Shown one piece after another: positions 1 to 10,270 of a stretch of 64,000 bases of DNA; positions within the stretch are counted from its first letter, which is position 1; each line of letters opens with the position of its first letter. The notes beneath the pieces are model-generated. The model saw only the letters and a list, made by a program, of their open reading frames with translations. It did not search any database and was not told the DNA's origin. Both the position numbers and the translations under genes were made by a program. The stretch comes from Coleophoma eucalyptorum (Eukaryota; Ascomycota; Leotiomycetes; Helotiales; Dermateaceae). The DNA is taken from NCBI GenBank assembly GCA_026120035.1, contig JALRME010000010.1, forward strand, positions 186,001 through 250,000, in the 5' to 3' direction.

Positions 1-1302
1 AGAGAAGAGAGCTAGAGCCACACAAGCTGCAGCAGATACAATACACCTTCGTTTTTCTGACTGTCCAGCGCGCTGGGGCATCAGGATTGCCTCGTTTCAA
101 CTATTCCCATCCCCCGTGAGGGCATGCTGGATGCTGGAACGCCCATCGAAGATGCTACATCACCTCATGGAGCTCTCGCCCCCTTCTCTTTGCCCCTCCG
201 GCTCCGGTAGCGTGCACTACGAGTCTGCGAGGTACAGCACCGCACTGCACCCAAGGTACGAAGTACCTACTACTGTCTTGGTACGAAGTGCCTGAAATGC
301 GATACGAAGCCATATGGTCCGGCTGTGCACGTCAACTTTATCGGCATCAAAGTTTGCGACTTACTGCGACTTACTGCAACAGTCCAGCTTGGGCCTCACT
401 TTCTTGCACGTAATGGAGCATCTGCCACAATGGGATGACAACACATACACACCTGGCTCAGTGTACAACCGCTGTACGTCTCCAGCTTGGATACTGTAGC
501 ATCTCTGCCCAGCCCGTCTTGACGCCCCCCCTGGAGCAGTACAGAGCACGACCTCTCTACTCTCCCTTTTCTTCCGTACCTCGACCGACCTGACCTGGGG
601 CTGTATCCGCCGGTAAGGATCGTCCAGGGCCAGAACACAGTTCAACAGTCTTCTGAATCTCTTCCCCCTGCAAGCTCAATTTTTGCCATGCACGTTACCA
701 CCCTCAATACTACCCGTCTCCTTACTTTATTACACTGCTACCCTGCCTCTTGCCTCTGTTTGCAAACCTCCCTTGACTCCCCCATCGCAGTCCGACACGA
801 CCTTACACCCTCATAAGTAATTTTGCGCCAGCAACATAACACCCCGTCGCAACCACTCACTCGTTCATACATATACCCACGCCGAAATTCCGACCTAGAC
901 CAGAAGATCTTACAATTACGCGCGCATCATATACCCTACCTTAGCAGCACCAATTAATCGCCACCCAGCTCCGACGAGCAAACCTTCTTTACAGCGAAGT
1001 ACCAAGTACCAACCTTGCGCAAACGAGCTTCGAACCCACTTCTCTCCCAGACACTCAAGCAAACCCCTTCTTCAGGCTGAACAAGGAAGACCCTGATTTC
1101 CTTGGGTTCTTCGAAAATAGACACCCTGCCCAGTCTCTCCTCGAGTACTGTTAATTGTCCATCGCGTACGATTTCATGGCGACTTCAAGGATGCACGAGC
1201 GCATATAGCACGGCACCCTCTTTTATGTTTGCGAACCTTCGATGGTAAAGACGAGCGTCGATTAGTACCCGGTTCTCAACTTCTAACGACACTTATGGAA
1301 AA
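1..1302 (+). promoter_or_regulatory. Upstream region and probable long CT/CA-rich leader of the 867-aa gene
   Basis: No convincing gene is seen here. From about 640 the + strand becomes rich in C, T and A (runs of ACTCACTC, CATACATATACCCAC), which is typical of a filamentous-fungal core promoter and 5' leader. A perfect 10-bp duplication (GCGACTTACT twice) lies at 356-375, and two near-identical GGTACGAAGT stretches lie near 255 and 281. Close to the main start there are upstream ATGs: two 7-codon uORFs starting near 1224 and 1240, and an out-of-frame ATG at 1295 that overlaps the main ORF. Confidence 0.5.
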
Positions 1303-3906
1303 ATGGGCATTTGGCCTTTTACTTGGAGAAGCAATCGCAAACGAACGCATGTTGGTGGGGCAGGTATCTCACGATCGGAGGAGGAGGCAATGCATCATGC
1401 AGGACCGTTACGGGACGGGATCCAGAGTACCGAAATGAATTCTACTTCTCTGATCCCCGAAAGAAGACAAAGCAGAAGGGACAGCCGGGGGAAGCGTAGA
1501 TCGTCAAGGGACACCAAGAAATTGCAGCGGAACCCCCCAAAGCAACGCACTTATAGCTTCTCTCCCGGCCGACATGACAGCATACAGGTTCCTCAAGATA
1601 TACAGCGCCAGCACCCAGTGCCACCACTGTCGTCAACCAATGTGCCTCCAGGTGGAGTGAGAGCCAACACCGTTGTAATAACGTCGGCCAATCCTACCCA
1701 TCCACCACGAGCCCAGACACAGCCGGTGATGAGTACGCAAGACTGGCAGAGAGCGCCTACGCTTCATAAGAGGACCGCTCAAGACCACAACCGACGAAAG
1801 TCCAACAAGAAACGGCGCAAGGAAGAACATGATAGAGAAGCAGAGATTAAGGCTATGGTTGCAGAAGTACCTACACGTCCGGCAACAGACTCTGCGTCGT
1901 CCGGACGGCCTATGAAGAAGGACAGTCGAAAAATGCATAAGGGTTTGAACCACAACCTACAAAATCCTTCTTCGGATATTTCCTTACCAACGGCAGAATC
2001 GATGAGGTCCTCTCTTTCTTCAAGATCCAATGACTCGACTTCTTACAGAGTATCTGCCTTGGATGTTCTTGCGCCTCGGCCTACAATTCGATGTTCCGAT
2101 ACACCGCGATACGTTCCCGGTGCGAGTGGCTTCGGAAGTCGTGGCTCTGGCTCGCCAAGAAGAAGAATAACGGAGCGATTGCACATTCCTAAAGCAGTTC
2201 TTGATGCAAATAAGAGAGTTGATGATCTTGCCGACAATCTGGATGCAGGAGATCTGCGTGAGCTTATGGAGCGAGATCAGAGAAGGAGAGAAAAGAAAAA
2301 GGCTGCCGACAGGATGAAGATGGAGAGACGTCTTGCGCGGACACAGGAAAAACAACGAGCCGCTCAAGCTGAAGCAGAACGGACTGGTGGTACTCCACCT
2401 CCTAATATGGAGCGTGGTGTGTTAGGGAGAGATGGTCCAGGACTGGATATCGACGAAGGTATTTCTGCCGTGGTAACATCTAGTCGCAGGAGGCATTCGG
2501 ATTCTTCTTCTTCAATTGGACGCGAGGAACGACGTGCGATACTTGATCGAAAGCCTTCGGCTTTAAGTGTCCAGGATCCTCGGGATCATTTCCGACGAAC
2601 AGAGAGCCTTGCAACGGAGCAACAAAGTCCTACGGGCGAGCATGATGAGCCAATGGTCGGAACAGCTCAGGTTGGGACAGTTTCCCGGGCCAGTATCTCA
2701 CCACCACCTTCACCAAGAGACCATACTAGAGAAGAATCTAGCATCTCGCAAATCATAGATCTCAAAGAACCTGAAAAAATCACTCCTGTAATGCCCGGCA
2801 TGGCAAAGCGAACATCTGAAAGCCCTGTACGTCCACCACAATCTTGGACCTCGTTTTTCAGGCGAAGCTCGAGGACGAGAAACCGTGGCTCAAGGCCATC
2901 TTCGTTCTCTAATACATCACGGGATTCGATGATTCGGGATTCACATCAGACGGCTCAAGTACCGCAGATTGGCTACACTCCTGTCAAGCTCGCTTCCAAC
3001 GTCCCGAAACGGACAATGTCAAAATTTCGAGAAGACCTCCCCGAATTACCAATCTCGCCACCTGATTCTAGAGTTCAGTCTCCAGAGGCTGACGAGGTGC
3101 CACCTATCCGAGAGGATTATCCAAAGGTTGGTCACGGATCACCCGAAAATGCAGACTCTCGTGTACGATATGATACACCGACCAGCAATTACCAGTCCCT
3201 TGATGCAATGCGTTTACACGATGAGACTCCCACCAGTGGCCATCGTTCTATGGAAACAGCCTCCCCCGAACCTACGGCTATCATGTCTCAATCACTAGCC
3301 TCTATCGACAGTGAGGGTTCGTGGTTGTCAGGCCGCAAGCCCGGCTCAAAACGCGCATCCGCTCAACTGATGGCACATCCACTACGTGACAGTGCAAGCT
3401 CGTTACAGAAACGCTATAGAGAGCTTTCAGAGTCTGCTGAAGAGCTTGGTATTGCCGAGGATGAGTATTTCAGTCGTCTAACGCCTGGCCCTGATGATCA
3501 ATTCGACCTGCGAAGATCATCTGCTCAATCTGGTGGACAGCCAGTGGCTTCCAGTGATGAGGATGACGAAGAGGACGATCTTGCAAGCCCGAAGCTCGGT
3601 GCTGTCGCGAGACGTCCTACGGTTATTCATCACGAACCTCGTGCCAAGTCGACCTATGGCTTGAAGGAGTATCTTGAGGAAGACATCAATGAGCCGGCTG
3701 GAGAGACTCTAGATGAGCTGAGTGATGGCATGAACGACGACATGAACAGTGATGATCCAGAAGGCGGTCTCAAAAGAGCCAAGAGTGTTGATCTTGGACA
3801 TGGGCATGTCAGACGAATCAGTGCCGGCAGTGCCAGGCTTCTAGACGTGAAGCCAACACTTTCGAGGGAACCATCGAAGAGAACCTCAGAAGTCGGTTCT
3901 GCCTAG
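1303..3906 (+). CDS. Large disordered Ser/Arg/Pro-rich fungal protein, function unknown
   Basis: This is one uninterrupted frame of 867 codons from an ATG with A at -3 to TAG. The N-terminus MGIWPFTWRSNRKR is followed by long basic, Ser/Arg/Lys-rich sequence, a charged helical stretch around residues 300-355 (ELMERDQRRREKKK and onward) that could form a coiled coil, many SP/TP sites suggesting phosphorylation, and an acidic patch near 750-765 (SSDEDDEEDDLASP). A better-ordered C-terminal section (STYGLKEYLEEDINEPAGET) looks like the most conserved part. No enzyme domain, membrane segment or signal peptide is visible. The WPF-type start resembles a group of conserved hypothetical fungal proteins, but I cannot name a function. 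The coding assignment is strong from length and composition. Confidence 0.85.
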   Translation: MGIWPFTWRSNRKRTHVGGAGISRSEEEAMHHAGPLRDGIQSTEMNSTSLIPERRQSRRDSRGKRRSSRDTKKLQRNPPKQRTYSFSPGRHDSIQVPQDIQRQHPVPPLSSTNVPPGGVRANTVVITSANPTHPPRAQTQPVMSTQDWQRAPTLHKRTAQDHNRRKSNKKRRKEEHDREAEIKAMVAEVPTRPATDSASSGRPMKKDSRKMHKGLNHNLQNPSSDISLPTAESMRSSLSSRSNDSTSYRVSALDVLAPRPTIRCSDTPRYVPGASGFGSRGSGSPRRRITERLHIPKAVLDANKRVDDLADNLDAGDLRELMERDQRRREKKKAADRMKMERRLARTQEKQRAAQAEAERTGGTPPPNMERGVLGRDGPGLDIDEGISAVVTSSRRRHSDSSSSIGREERRAILDRKPSALSVQDPRDHFRRTESLATEQQSPTGEHDEPMVGTAQVGTVSRASISPPPSPRDHTREESSISQIIDLKEPEKITPVMPGMAKRTSESPVRPPQSWTSFFRRSSRTRNRGSRPSSFSNTSRDSMIRDSHQTAQVPQIGYTPVKLASNVPKRTMSKFREDLPELPISPPDSRVQSPEADEVPPIREDYPKVGHGSPENADSRVRYDTPTSNYQSLDAMRLHDETPTSGHRSMETASPEPTAIMSQSLASIDSEGSWLSGRKPGSKRASAQLMAHPLRDSASSLQKRYRELSESAEELGIAEDEYFSRLTPGPDDQFDLRRSSAQSGGQPVASSDEDDEEDDLASPKLGAVARRPTVIHHEPRAKSTYGLKEYLEEDINEPAGETLDELSDGMNDDMNSDDPEGGLKRAKSVDLGHGHVRRISAGSARLLDVKPTLSREPSKRTSEVGSA

Positions 3907-5482
3907 GAAAAGCTAACGATTTACGACTATGATTTTGGGATTGCGACGACAACGACTACGACCTGACAAGAGACGAACGAGCACGACATTCTTTCAACTG
4001 TTTTTTCTTTTACTTATCTTGACTACTATTTAACAGTCGACTTTCGACTCTCACACTCCTTTCAACATTTCCTTACCTGTCATAAACACACATTCACTTC
4101 AATATTTCTTTCACGGTTCAATAACCAAACCTTCGACACTCGTCGCTACAACACCTCCAACCAGCTCAGTTTCTTGTCAGCATATCTTCGTCGTCGCTTT
4201 CCAAAGTATAAGCAAACGTTCTCAGTCCAACGGCACGCCATATTATGTATACTCATCCTGTCAATTGACAGCAAAATTCTTTTTCGTCCGCATATATACA
4301 GAGACGAACTTTTATGCCCTTCATGTAGCGACTATTGATTCCCCCATTGGCACATAGAACTCGAATTTCAGCGCATTTTGTTTTATCTCACTTCTCCTGA
4401 CGGATTGTTAAAAAAGAAAAGGAAAAAGGACACAGGGTCTCAGAGGGATCTTCACTTTGAGGGGTTTTGGGGTTATATGTGCCTTCGGTACCGAAGTGGT
4501 GTATCGAATATTGGTTCCGAAGAAGCTGGATTATTTCCTGACGCTTCCTTCTGCAGGACTTCCGGATGGAACCATAGTTATTTTTAATAATGGCATTTAA
4601 TTGGCATATGTGATTACAGCGAGATCCTCATTTGCAGCAGAATCACAGGCAAGACTATTGTGAGAGCTCATGATCGAGCTTGAGGATAAATAGCATGTAG
4701 TTGAGATGTGTAATGGATCATCTGAGCACTATGACCTTATGAATTAGTTGCGCTCCTTTCCCTCGAAACTCTGGCTCAAGTGCCTATCATGATCTCACCA
4801 AGCTCATGTCCCACGCTCTCAGACCCCTGAAGCACGTCATCGAGGCAACGCACGTGATATAGGCGCTGCGACACCGCCCGCGGCGGGGTTGATAAGCAAT
4901 CTGTTTCTCGACTTGAAGATGCGTCTGGATCTTTAACACACCTTACATCAACCTTTACGACTCAGCCAATTCAAGGTACGTGTGCATTTCTCTTCTCTCT
5001 TTCTCCGCCAGGAGCACAGCCACCAAAATATGGAATCACCCAGCATCTTCTCTGCATCACAAGGCTTGGACCATCTCTGCAAGCAGGCGGGCGTTCCACC
5101 CGCTCGACCACACGCCTGTTAGCAAGTACCAGGTCATACACCACACCGGACGAGACAGCAAGCTACTCAGCATACAGCTGGGCCTTGGAGATGATGCATA
5201 CGCAGCATGTAAAGCATTTGGAATCTTGAGGGCACAGCAATCGCGTTGCGCACGCAATAGACAGAAGATTTGAAAGGACTGCTCGGCATTCACAAATGCA
5301 CCAAAGCTGCTTACTCATCCCACTCCACTCGCTCATCGCGGCCGGCCAGATGTTTCCATCCATTAATGCTTCGAAATCAACGAAAATAGCCGGCCAAAAC
5401 AAAACTACCCTCCCACCCCTACAACTGTACCCTTCCACAACATCTCTCTTTCTGTATATAATCTCGCTATCCGCTCTGTTCC
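3907..5482. other. Intergenic: 3' region of the 867-aa gene and upstream region of thioredoxin
   Basis: No supported full gene. The first ~450 nt are T-rich and probably 3' UTR. From about 4860 promoter-like sequence follows (CACGTGATATAGGCG, GC-rich patch). A splice-like donor at about 4976 (CAAG|GTACGT) and an acceptor at about 5011 are followed by a 30-codon reading frame from an ATG at 5030 (MESPSIFSASQGLDHL...). After the stop, protein-like sequence continues in another frame. This could be a short spliced leader ORF or a broken small gene, and is not called as a CDS. Confidence 0.4.
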
Positions 5483-6041
5483 ATGTCCACCTTCTTCAGA
5501 ACAACGAAGCTCACAGCACAAACCTTTAGAACAGCTACCAAAGCCTCCATCTCGCCAAACCACTTCGTCAGAAACTTTACCAACAGCTCTATCACAATGG
5601 GTGTCCACAACCTCGCAGAGTTAGTACCATTTCTTCCCCTATACTTCCCCGAAGTGCTAACGTTTATTCTGTATCACAGCAAGGCCGCGTTCACTGCCGC
5701 TCTTAAGGACAACCAAATTACCGTCCTCGATGCTTTCGCCACCTGGTGCGGACCTTGCAAGGCCATTGCACCACAAGTAATCAAGTATGTTGTGCCAAAT
5801 ATGTTAGTCTTATTTATTTTGGTACTGACATTCAGCCAGGCTCTCTGAGGCATTCCCAGCTGCACACTTTGTCAAGATCGATGTCGACGAGGTCCCAGAT
5901 GTTGCCCAGGAACTCGGTATCCGCGCCATGCCAACCTTCATCATCTTCAAGGGTGAGGAGAAGATTGCCGAGGTCGTTGGTGCCAACCCTAAGGCTTTAG
6001 AAGCTGCCGTCGCCAAGGCTTGCGAGGAGGCAAAGGCTTAA
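5483..6041 (+). CDS. Thioredoxin, possible mitochondrial presequence
   Basis: Three exons, 5483-5619, 5680-5784 and 5840-6041, join in phase to give 147 aa. The active site is WCGPCK, in the context DAFATWCGPCKAIAP. The conserved cis-proline motif follows (GIRAMPTFIIFKG), and the length after residue 38 is that of a classical thioredoxin of about 109 aa. It reduces protein disulfides using electrons from thioredoxin reductase. The first 38 residues are rich in Arg/Ser/Thr with no acidic residue (MSTFFRTTKLTAQTFRTATK and onward), as in a mitochondrial targeting peptide. A second in-frame ATG at 5597 (MGVHNLAD) matches the usual start of cytosolic fungal thioredoxins, so one gene may make two forms. 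The second intron must use the downstream CCAG acceptor (5838-5839); the AG four bases upstream would give a stop. Confidence 0.95.
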
Positions 6042-7406
6042 ATGGATATATTCTAATGGGATTGGGAGGGTTATAACTGTGTCGGTCAAAACTGGTCCAA
6101 AGATAGGCTATAGATGTTACTTCTTTTTGCGATTAGTTGACTAGTGCAATCTGGCTTGGATCAAGTCGTCAGCGAAATGAATCGTTACTTGCATGCATTT
6201 TCTATAGGAGGGAATTCTACTGCAAAGTTTTTAACCTATTTACGCGGTATGAATCAACTGATTTATTGCAATCCATCAACTGCATTTCCTTTTCAGCCCC
6301 TTAGGTATACGTGAGGACGCTTCATGAGCGCTTCATCCCGTTTCTTTCTCGTCTTTGGGTATCTAAACCACGACCAAGACGAATCTGTGGAGGAAGCTTT
6401 GAGACATGGCATTCCTCAAGACCCGGCCCTCCTATCTCGCACAGCCTTGGAACTTTCTTTAGATCTGCTTCGTCATCTGCGCTGCCATCTTCTATATTTG
6501 CTCTACTCCTATCTCCTTCTTTTCTTACACATACTCGACTTCAATGTTTTTTTTTTGTTTTTGGGAGGTGGCATGGGTGTGTGAGATCTATTTCATGGGG
6601 CACTTTCGGCTCATCTCATCGCTTCTCGTTCTCTGATTTGGCCGAGGACTCTTTAGCAGCAATTGAGGCTATTCACGACGTTTTTACATCTTAGCTTGAT
6701 GTTGGTTAGTGTACGTGGTGGACATTAGAGCTTGTGGAGTCTTTCTTCATGTCCCCACTGAAGAAAGTCCGGTTTTTTGCTACTGACTGGTTCGACGACT
6801 GCTCAGTTGTACGGTTCTTGATCTTTATGCTTCAGTCAGCTAAGTTACCGATTATTGCGGCATGGATTCTGGGCTGGTTGATGATTTTTGTTATCCCGAT
6901 TCATTGACTGTGTCTTAGGTATTGAATCTGGTTCTGTAAAGTCCCAGTCAGTATATCTCTGAACCAGCGAGCTCGAAATATTTTCTTTTGACCTCTCATC
7001 AAGGTTTTCTAGGTCATTCAAGTTCAATAGCAAACCTCATGTCAATAATTATCCTCGATCTAAGAGATTTGCTCATCAACTCACAGTTCGTCAAAAAGCG
7101 CCAAGCAAAATGGAAAGAGTATATGTTGGACAAACGTTGTACAATTAATTCTACCATCTATCTCATCTCTCATAATCGTACACTATCTATTTATTTACAG
7201 GGAAGAAAAGGAAATGACAAGCCCCATAGCAAACTCCGAAAAGAGAGAATTAACCCGACCCTAACCCAACCCCAAGCCCGAAGACCGGTTCTATCCCATG
7301 GTATCTTCATGATTCGCTATGCTGGTGACAAAGGAAAGTGAAATGCTACTCTTATCCCCGCCGCCCAAAACAAAGGAAGGACAAAGGAAAAACAAAAGGA
7401 ATGACA
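6042..7406. other. Intergenic, convergent 3' ends of thioredoxin and OTU protease
   Basis: No supported gene. Sequence is T-rich with short homopolymers, consistent with 3' UTRs and a terminator region between convergent transcription units. A stretch near 7253-7280 reads ACCCGACCCTAACCCAACCCC, superficially telomere-like but too short and degenerate to be a telomeric tract. Confidence 0.5.
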
Positions 7407-9099
7407 TTAAACAGCGCGGCGTGTTCTTGGACGGCGAACCGCCACGAACTTTCTGCCTCCCCGAGGAAGCGGAGAAGTCTCTCTGCTTCTTGCTTGAGGA
7501 TATCTTCTGTTGGAGGAGGGGGGAGGAGGATTGAATTTGAGCTTGATGCTCTTGACGTTGCCGAGGGAGGAGGTCGATTCCCCGGAGAGAGATTGTTGGG
7601 GTGGGAGAGGCTTGGTGGTGGTATCTTCTTCATTCTCATCATCGTCGTCGTCGTCGGAGATCGAGGGGGAGGAGGAGTAGTAGTTGGTGATGGCAGAAGT
7701 ACCATCCTCGAAACTGACAGCTTCGCTCCCTTCACTGCTACTGCGTGGTGGTTGCGACACCACCGACGCAAGATCCTCTTCCTCGTCTTCTTCCGCTTCC
7801 TCCTCAGTCTTCTCATCCTCGTTGTCGCCCAGCTCGCTATCCGAGTCAGGAAGAGCTGGAAGCCCTCTTCCACGACGTCGGAGTCGCTTGCTGGGACTCA
7901 CAGCGGGATCCTCGTCATCGTCGCCTTGCTCCTCATCCCTCTCCATGCTGCGTCTCCCGGACGAGAGACTACGAGCTTCAGCCGCCAGCAGCTGGGCCGC
8001 AGCCTCTGCATCCCCACCTTTCTCCAGAGCTTCCATAGCTTGAATCTCGTTGCTATCCGGAAATAGAAACTTGATCTTGGCAAGGGAAGCCAGGAACGGA
8101 GATGGGATCTGTGGTGAAGATGGAGGGGTGGTGGAGACGGTAGCGGGAGAGGAGATGGGTGATGTGGGAGAGCTTGTAGTGGTGTTTGAGGTGGAGGTTG
8201 AGGTTGAGGCGGAATTGGTGATGAAGGTTGGTGGTGTGGAGGGTGAGGGTGCCTTCTCGGGAGCTTCCCCCTTCTCTTCCTTCTCTCCTCCCTTGATTGG
8301 GACGACAGAGGAGTAATGGTTGCCATTCTTGAATCATCAAGTCAGTGTGGGTACTTTGAATTGATCGAGATGTTGGGATGGGAATGAATGAATGAATGAA
8401 TGATTGGAACTGCGATGTTGGAGTTGGGATTGAATAAACAATTGATACTGAGGTTTCGGGATTGAGATTGAATGAATAATTGGAGGTGAAGGATGAATAG
8501 GGTTAAGACTGAGTGGTGCTTCTTGGACTTACATGGTAAAGGATATGGACTATCCTGGCGTCATCATCACTACTCTCTGGTGCTGAATAGTCTTGGTGCG
8601 GTTGACCAAGTTGGTACAGCCGGACAGTGGTGTTGTATGATTTGGCAAAAGCCAGAAGTTCCTGGTTCCCCCCCCATTCTCGATTCTTTGCCATCTTGGC
8701 CAGGTACTTCTCATATGCTTCGTCTACCTCTGCCTCCGTCACCTCGGTACTCTCGACTGGGCCAGAGCGACGATTCTTCCTCTTGGGAGCTCGTCTGAGG
8801 TCACCCGCCGCCGCCGCGAACCACTTGAAATCGGCTGGGTTCTCCTTCATGAATTGGACCACCGCGGCCCGAATCTCTCCATGTCTCTCGTCGGTATCGA
8901 ATAACTGTGAGGAGAAAGCTCGGAACAAACAGTTCCCTGTGCGGAAATGAGTTAGCGAGCTCATCTCAATTCCTGGATGGGATTTGGGATTTCCATCTTT
9001 TTACTTACCATCTCCTATCGTCTTTTGGATCTCCATTCCTAACTCAGCCAGCTGAGTCCTCAAAGGATCGGCTCTTGGCTTTCTGGCCCGTGGTGCCAT
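7407..9099 (-). CDS. OTU-domain cysteine protease (deubiquitinase, OTUD3-like)
   Basis: Three exons on the minus strand, 9009-9099, 8533-8936 and 7407-8327, give 471 aa. Splicing of exons 1 and 2 rebuilds the OTU catalytic-Cys motif IGDGNCLFRAFS (Asp30, Cys33). The start of exon 3 restores the catalytic-His motif HNGNHYSSV (His169), the usual end of an OTU fold, so residues ~25-175 are the protease domain. OTU enzymes cleave ubiquitin from substrates. The region after the domain is low-complexity Ser/Thr/Pro, then a helix-like stretch (SLAKIKFLFPDSNEIQAMEA) that may be UBA-like, then long acidic and Ser-rich disorder with runs of Asp and Glu. The second intron is 205 nt and carries an AATG microsatellite. 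The domain assignment is secure; the substrate is unknown. Confidence 0.9.
8383..8402. repeat. AATG microsatellite, five perfect units
   Basis: Five exact copies of AATG lie inside the second intron (8328-8532) of the OTU protease gene. It is a likely length-polymorphic marker with no coding consequence. Confidence 0.95.
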
Positions 9100-10270
9100 T
9101 GTGAAGTAGGTAAATGGGTGGGTTTCATATACTGAATTACGTATCGAATTGTGGGAATACGGGTATGTAGAACAGCAGTATGCAGTGGGAACAGAGGAGA
9201 AAGAATTAAGAAGCAGCATTGCAAAAGTATGTGTGCAGTAAGAACTGCAATCAATGATAACAATAATAAGAGGGATGGGCTATTGTAGCGGGTTGTGGTT
9301 GCTATTGTGAACTGGACTTGCTATTGTGCCTAGCTCTGTGAATAGCTTCCCAGGCTCCCTAAGTACGGATCCTACCACCTTTACCCCATGAATCGTAATT
9401 TCCAGCTGCTTTCGGCACTAGCTCCATGACAACTTTCTTATCGCAGAGGCGATAAGGGAGTTCCCGGATTTTTATTTATCCTTTGGGCTCCCTGTCGTGT
9501 GACGCCGGTTTTGGGTTTCGCTCTTCCCTCGCTCGAGGGATGTTCGTCGGATGAACTGGAACTGGTTCATGTATGACGTCGTCATGTATCTTTTGTTTTG
9601 CGACATGCCTGGCAATGGCTATGAATGGAAGACCCATTCCCATCCTTTCTGGTTGGCCAGGAAAGTATCCCTAGCAACCTTTTACTTGTGAAGCTACGCC
9701 ACGCTCTACTATGCCAGTCTCCCGTTGGTCGGAAAAGTCACGTTTCTCATGGTAAATGGTGACTACAGGTGCAACCGTCCGAAAAGGCACTCCGGTTAAC
9801 AAAGCACCTGGGCTTTGGCTCTTATCTTCTGGCTTTAGGCAGTATTCTGTATAAGACCATCCCTCTCTGTACCGGCGACAAAACCATACAAATGCAAGAC
9901 CATGACCTGATAGGGCCACGTGATCAAAATGGTTCGACTCGAGGACTGTGCATCCCACTTTCCGGTGTGAGAAGCCGCTTGGAACGGATGAGCCGTGCCT
10001 AAGTCGGCGTGTTGTATGATAGCCTCCGTCTCTGACTTTTCGGTGTGTTTTTAACTGCTGGGCCACTATCATACCTACAAGTACAAAAGACACTGTCCGT
10101 CCCCTCAAGAACCAAACCCTGATTCAGTTTTGTTCTTGCAAGATAAGCTTGTGCGCTCGCTCTTAAAAGCATTGAAGGCTTCGTGAGGCTAGCGACTTAT
10201 CTCGATTTTCCCGCGGCAAAGAACACCACAATCCAAACTCCGGTCGATTGCTCATTAGATAATTGCAGGC
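9100..10270. promoter_or_regulatory. Divergent promoter region, OTU protease and D-amino-acid oxidase
   Basis: 1.17 kb between two divergently transcribed genes, with no convincing ORF. It should hold both promoters. A GATA-type pair flanks 9437-9452 (CTTATCGCAGAGGCGATAAG, a near-perfect inverted repeat), a possible GATA-factor site. There is a short TTAGATAATTGCAGGC just before the oxidase ATG. Confidence 0.55.
9437..9456. promoter_or_regulatory. Inverted GATA motif pair in divergent promoter
   Basis: The sequence CTTATCGC...GCGATAAG forms an inverted repeat in which each arm holds a GATA core (TTATC / GATAA). Fungal GATA factors bind such sites, and nitrogen GATA activators commonly control amino-acid catabolic genes. 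The adjacent gene is a D-amino-acid oxidase, so nitrogen control is a reasonable inference but is not shown. Confidence 0.4.

Noticed and set aside
7253..7280. Telomere-like ACCCTAACCC
   Set aside because: Only one CCCTAA unit with degenerate neighbours, internal and near 3' UTR sequence.
7338..8066. 242-codon frame on + opposite the OTU protease tail
   Set aside because: It is the antisense image of the Asp/Glu/Ser-rich tail, whose minus frame joins in phase to the OTU domain.
9925..9945. tRNA B-box-like GGTTCGACTC
   Set aside because: No matching A box or foldable cloverleaf around it.
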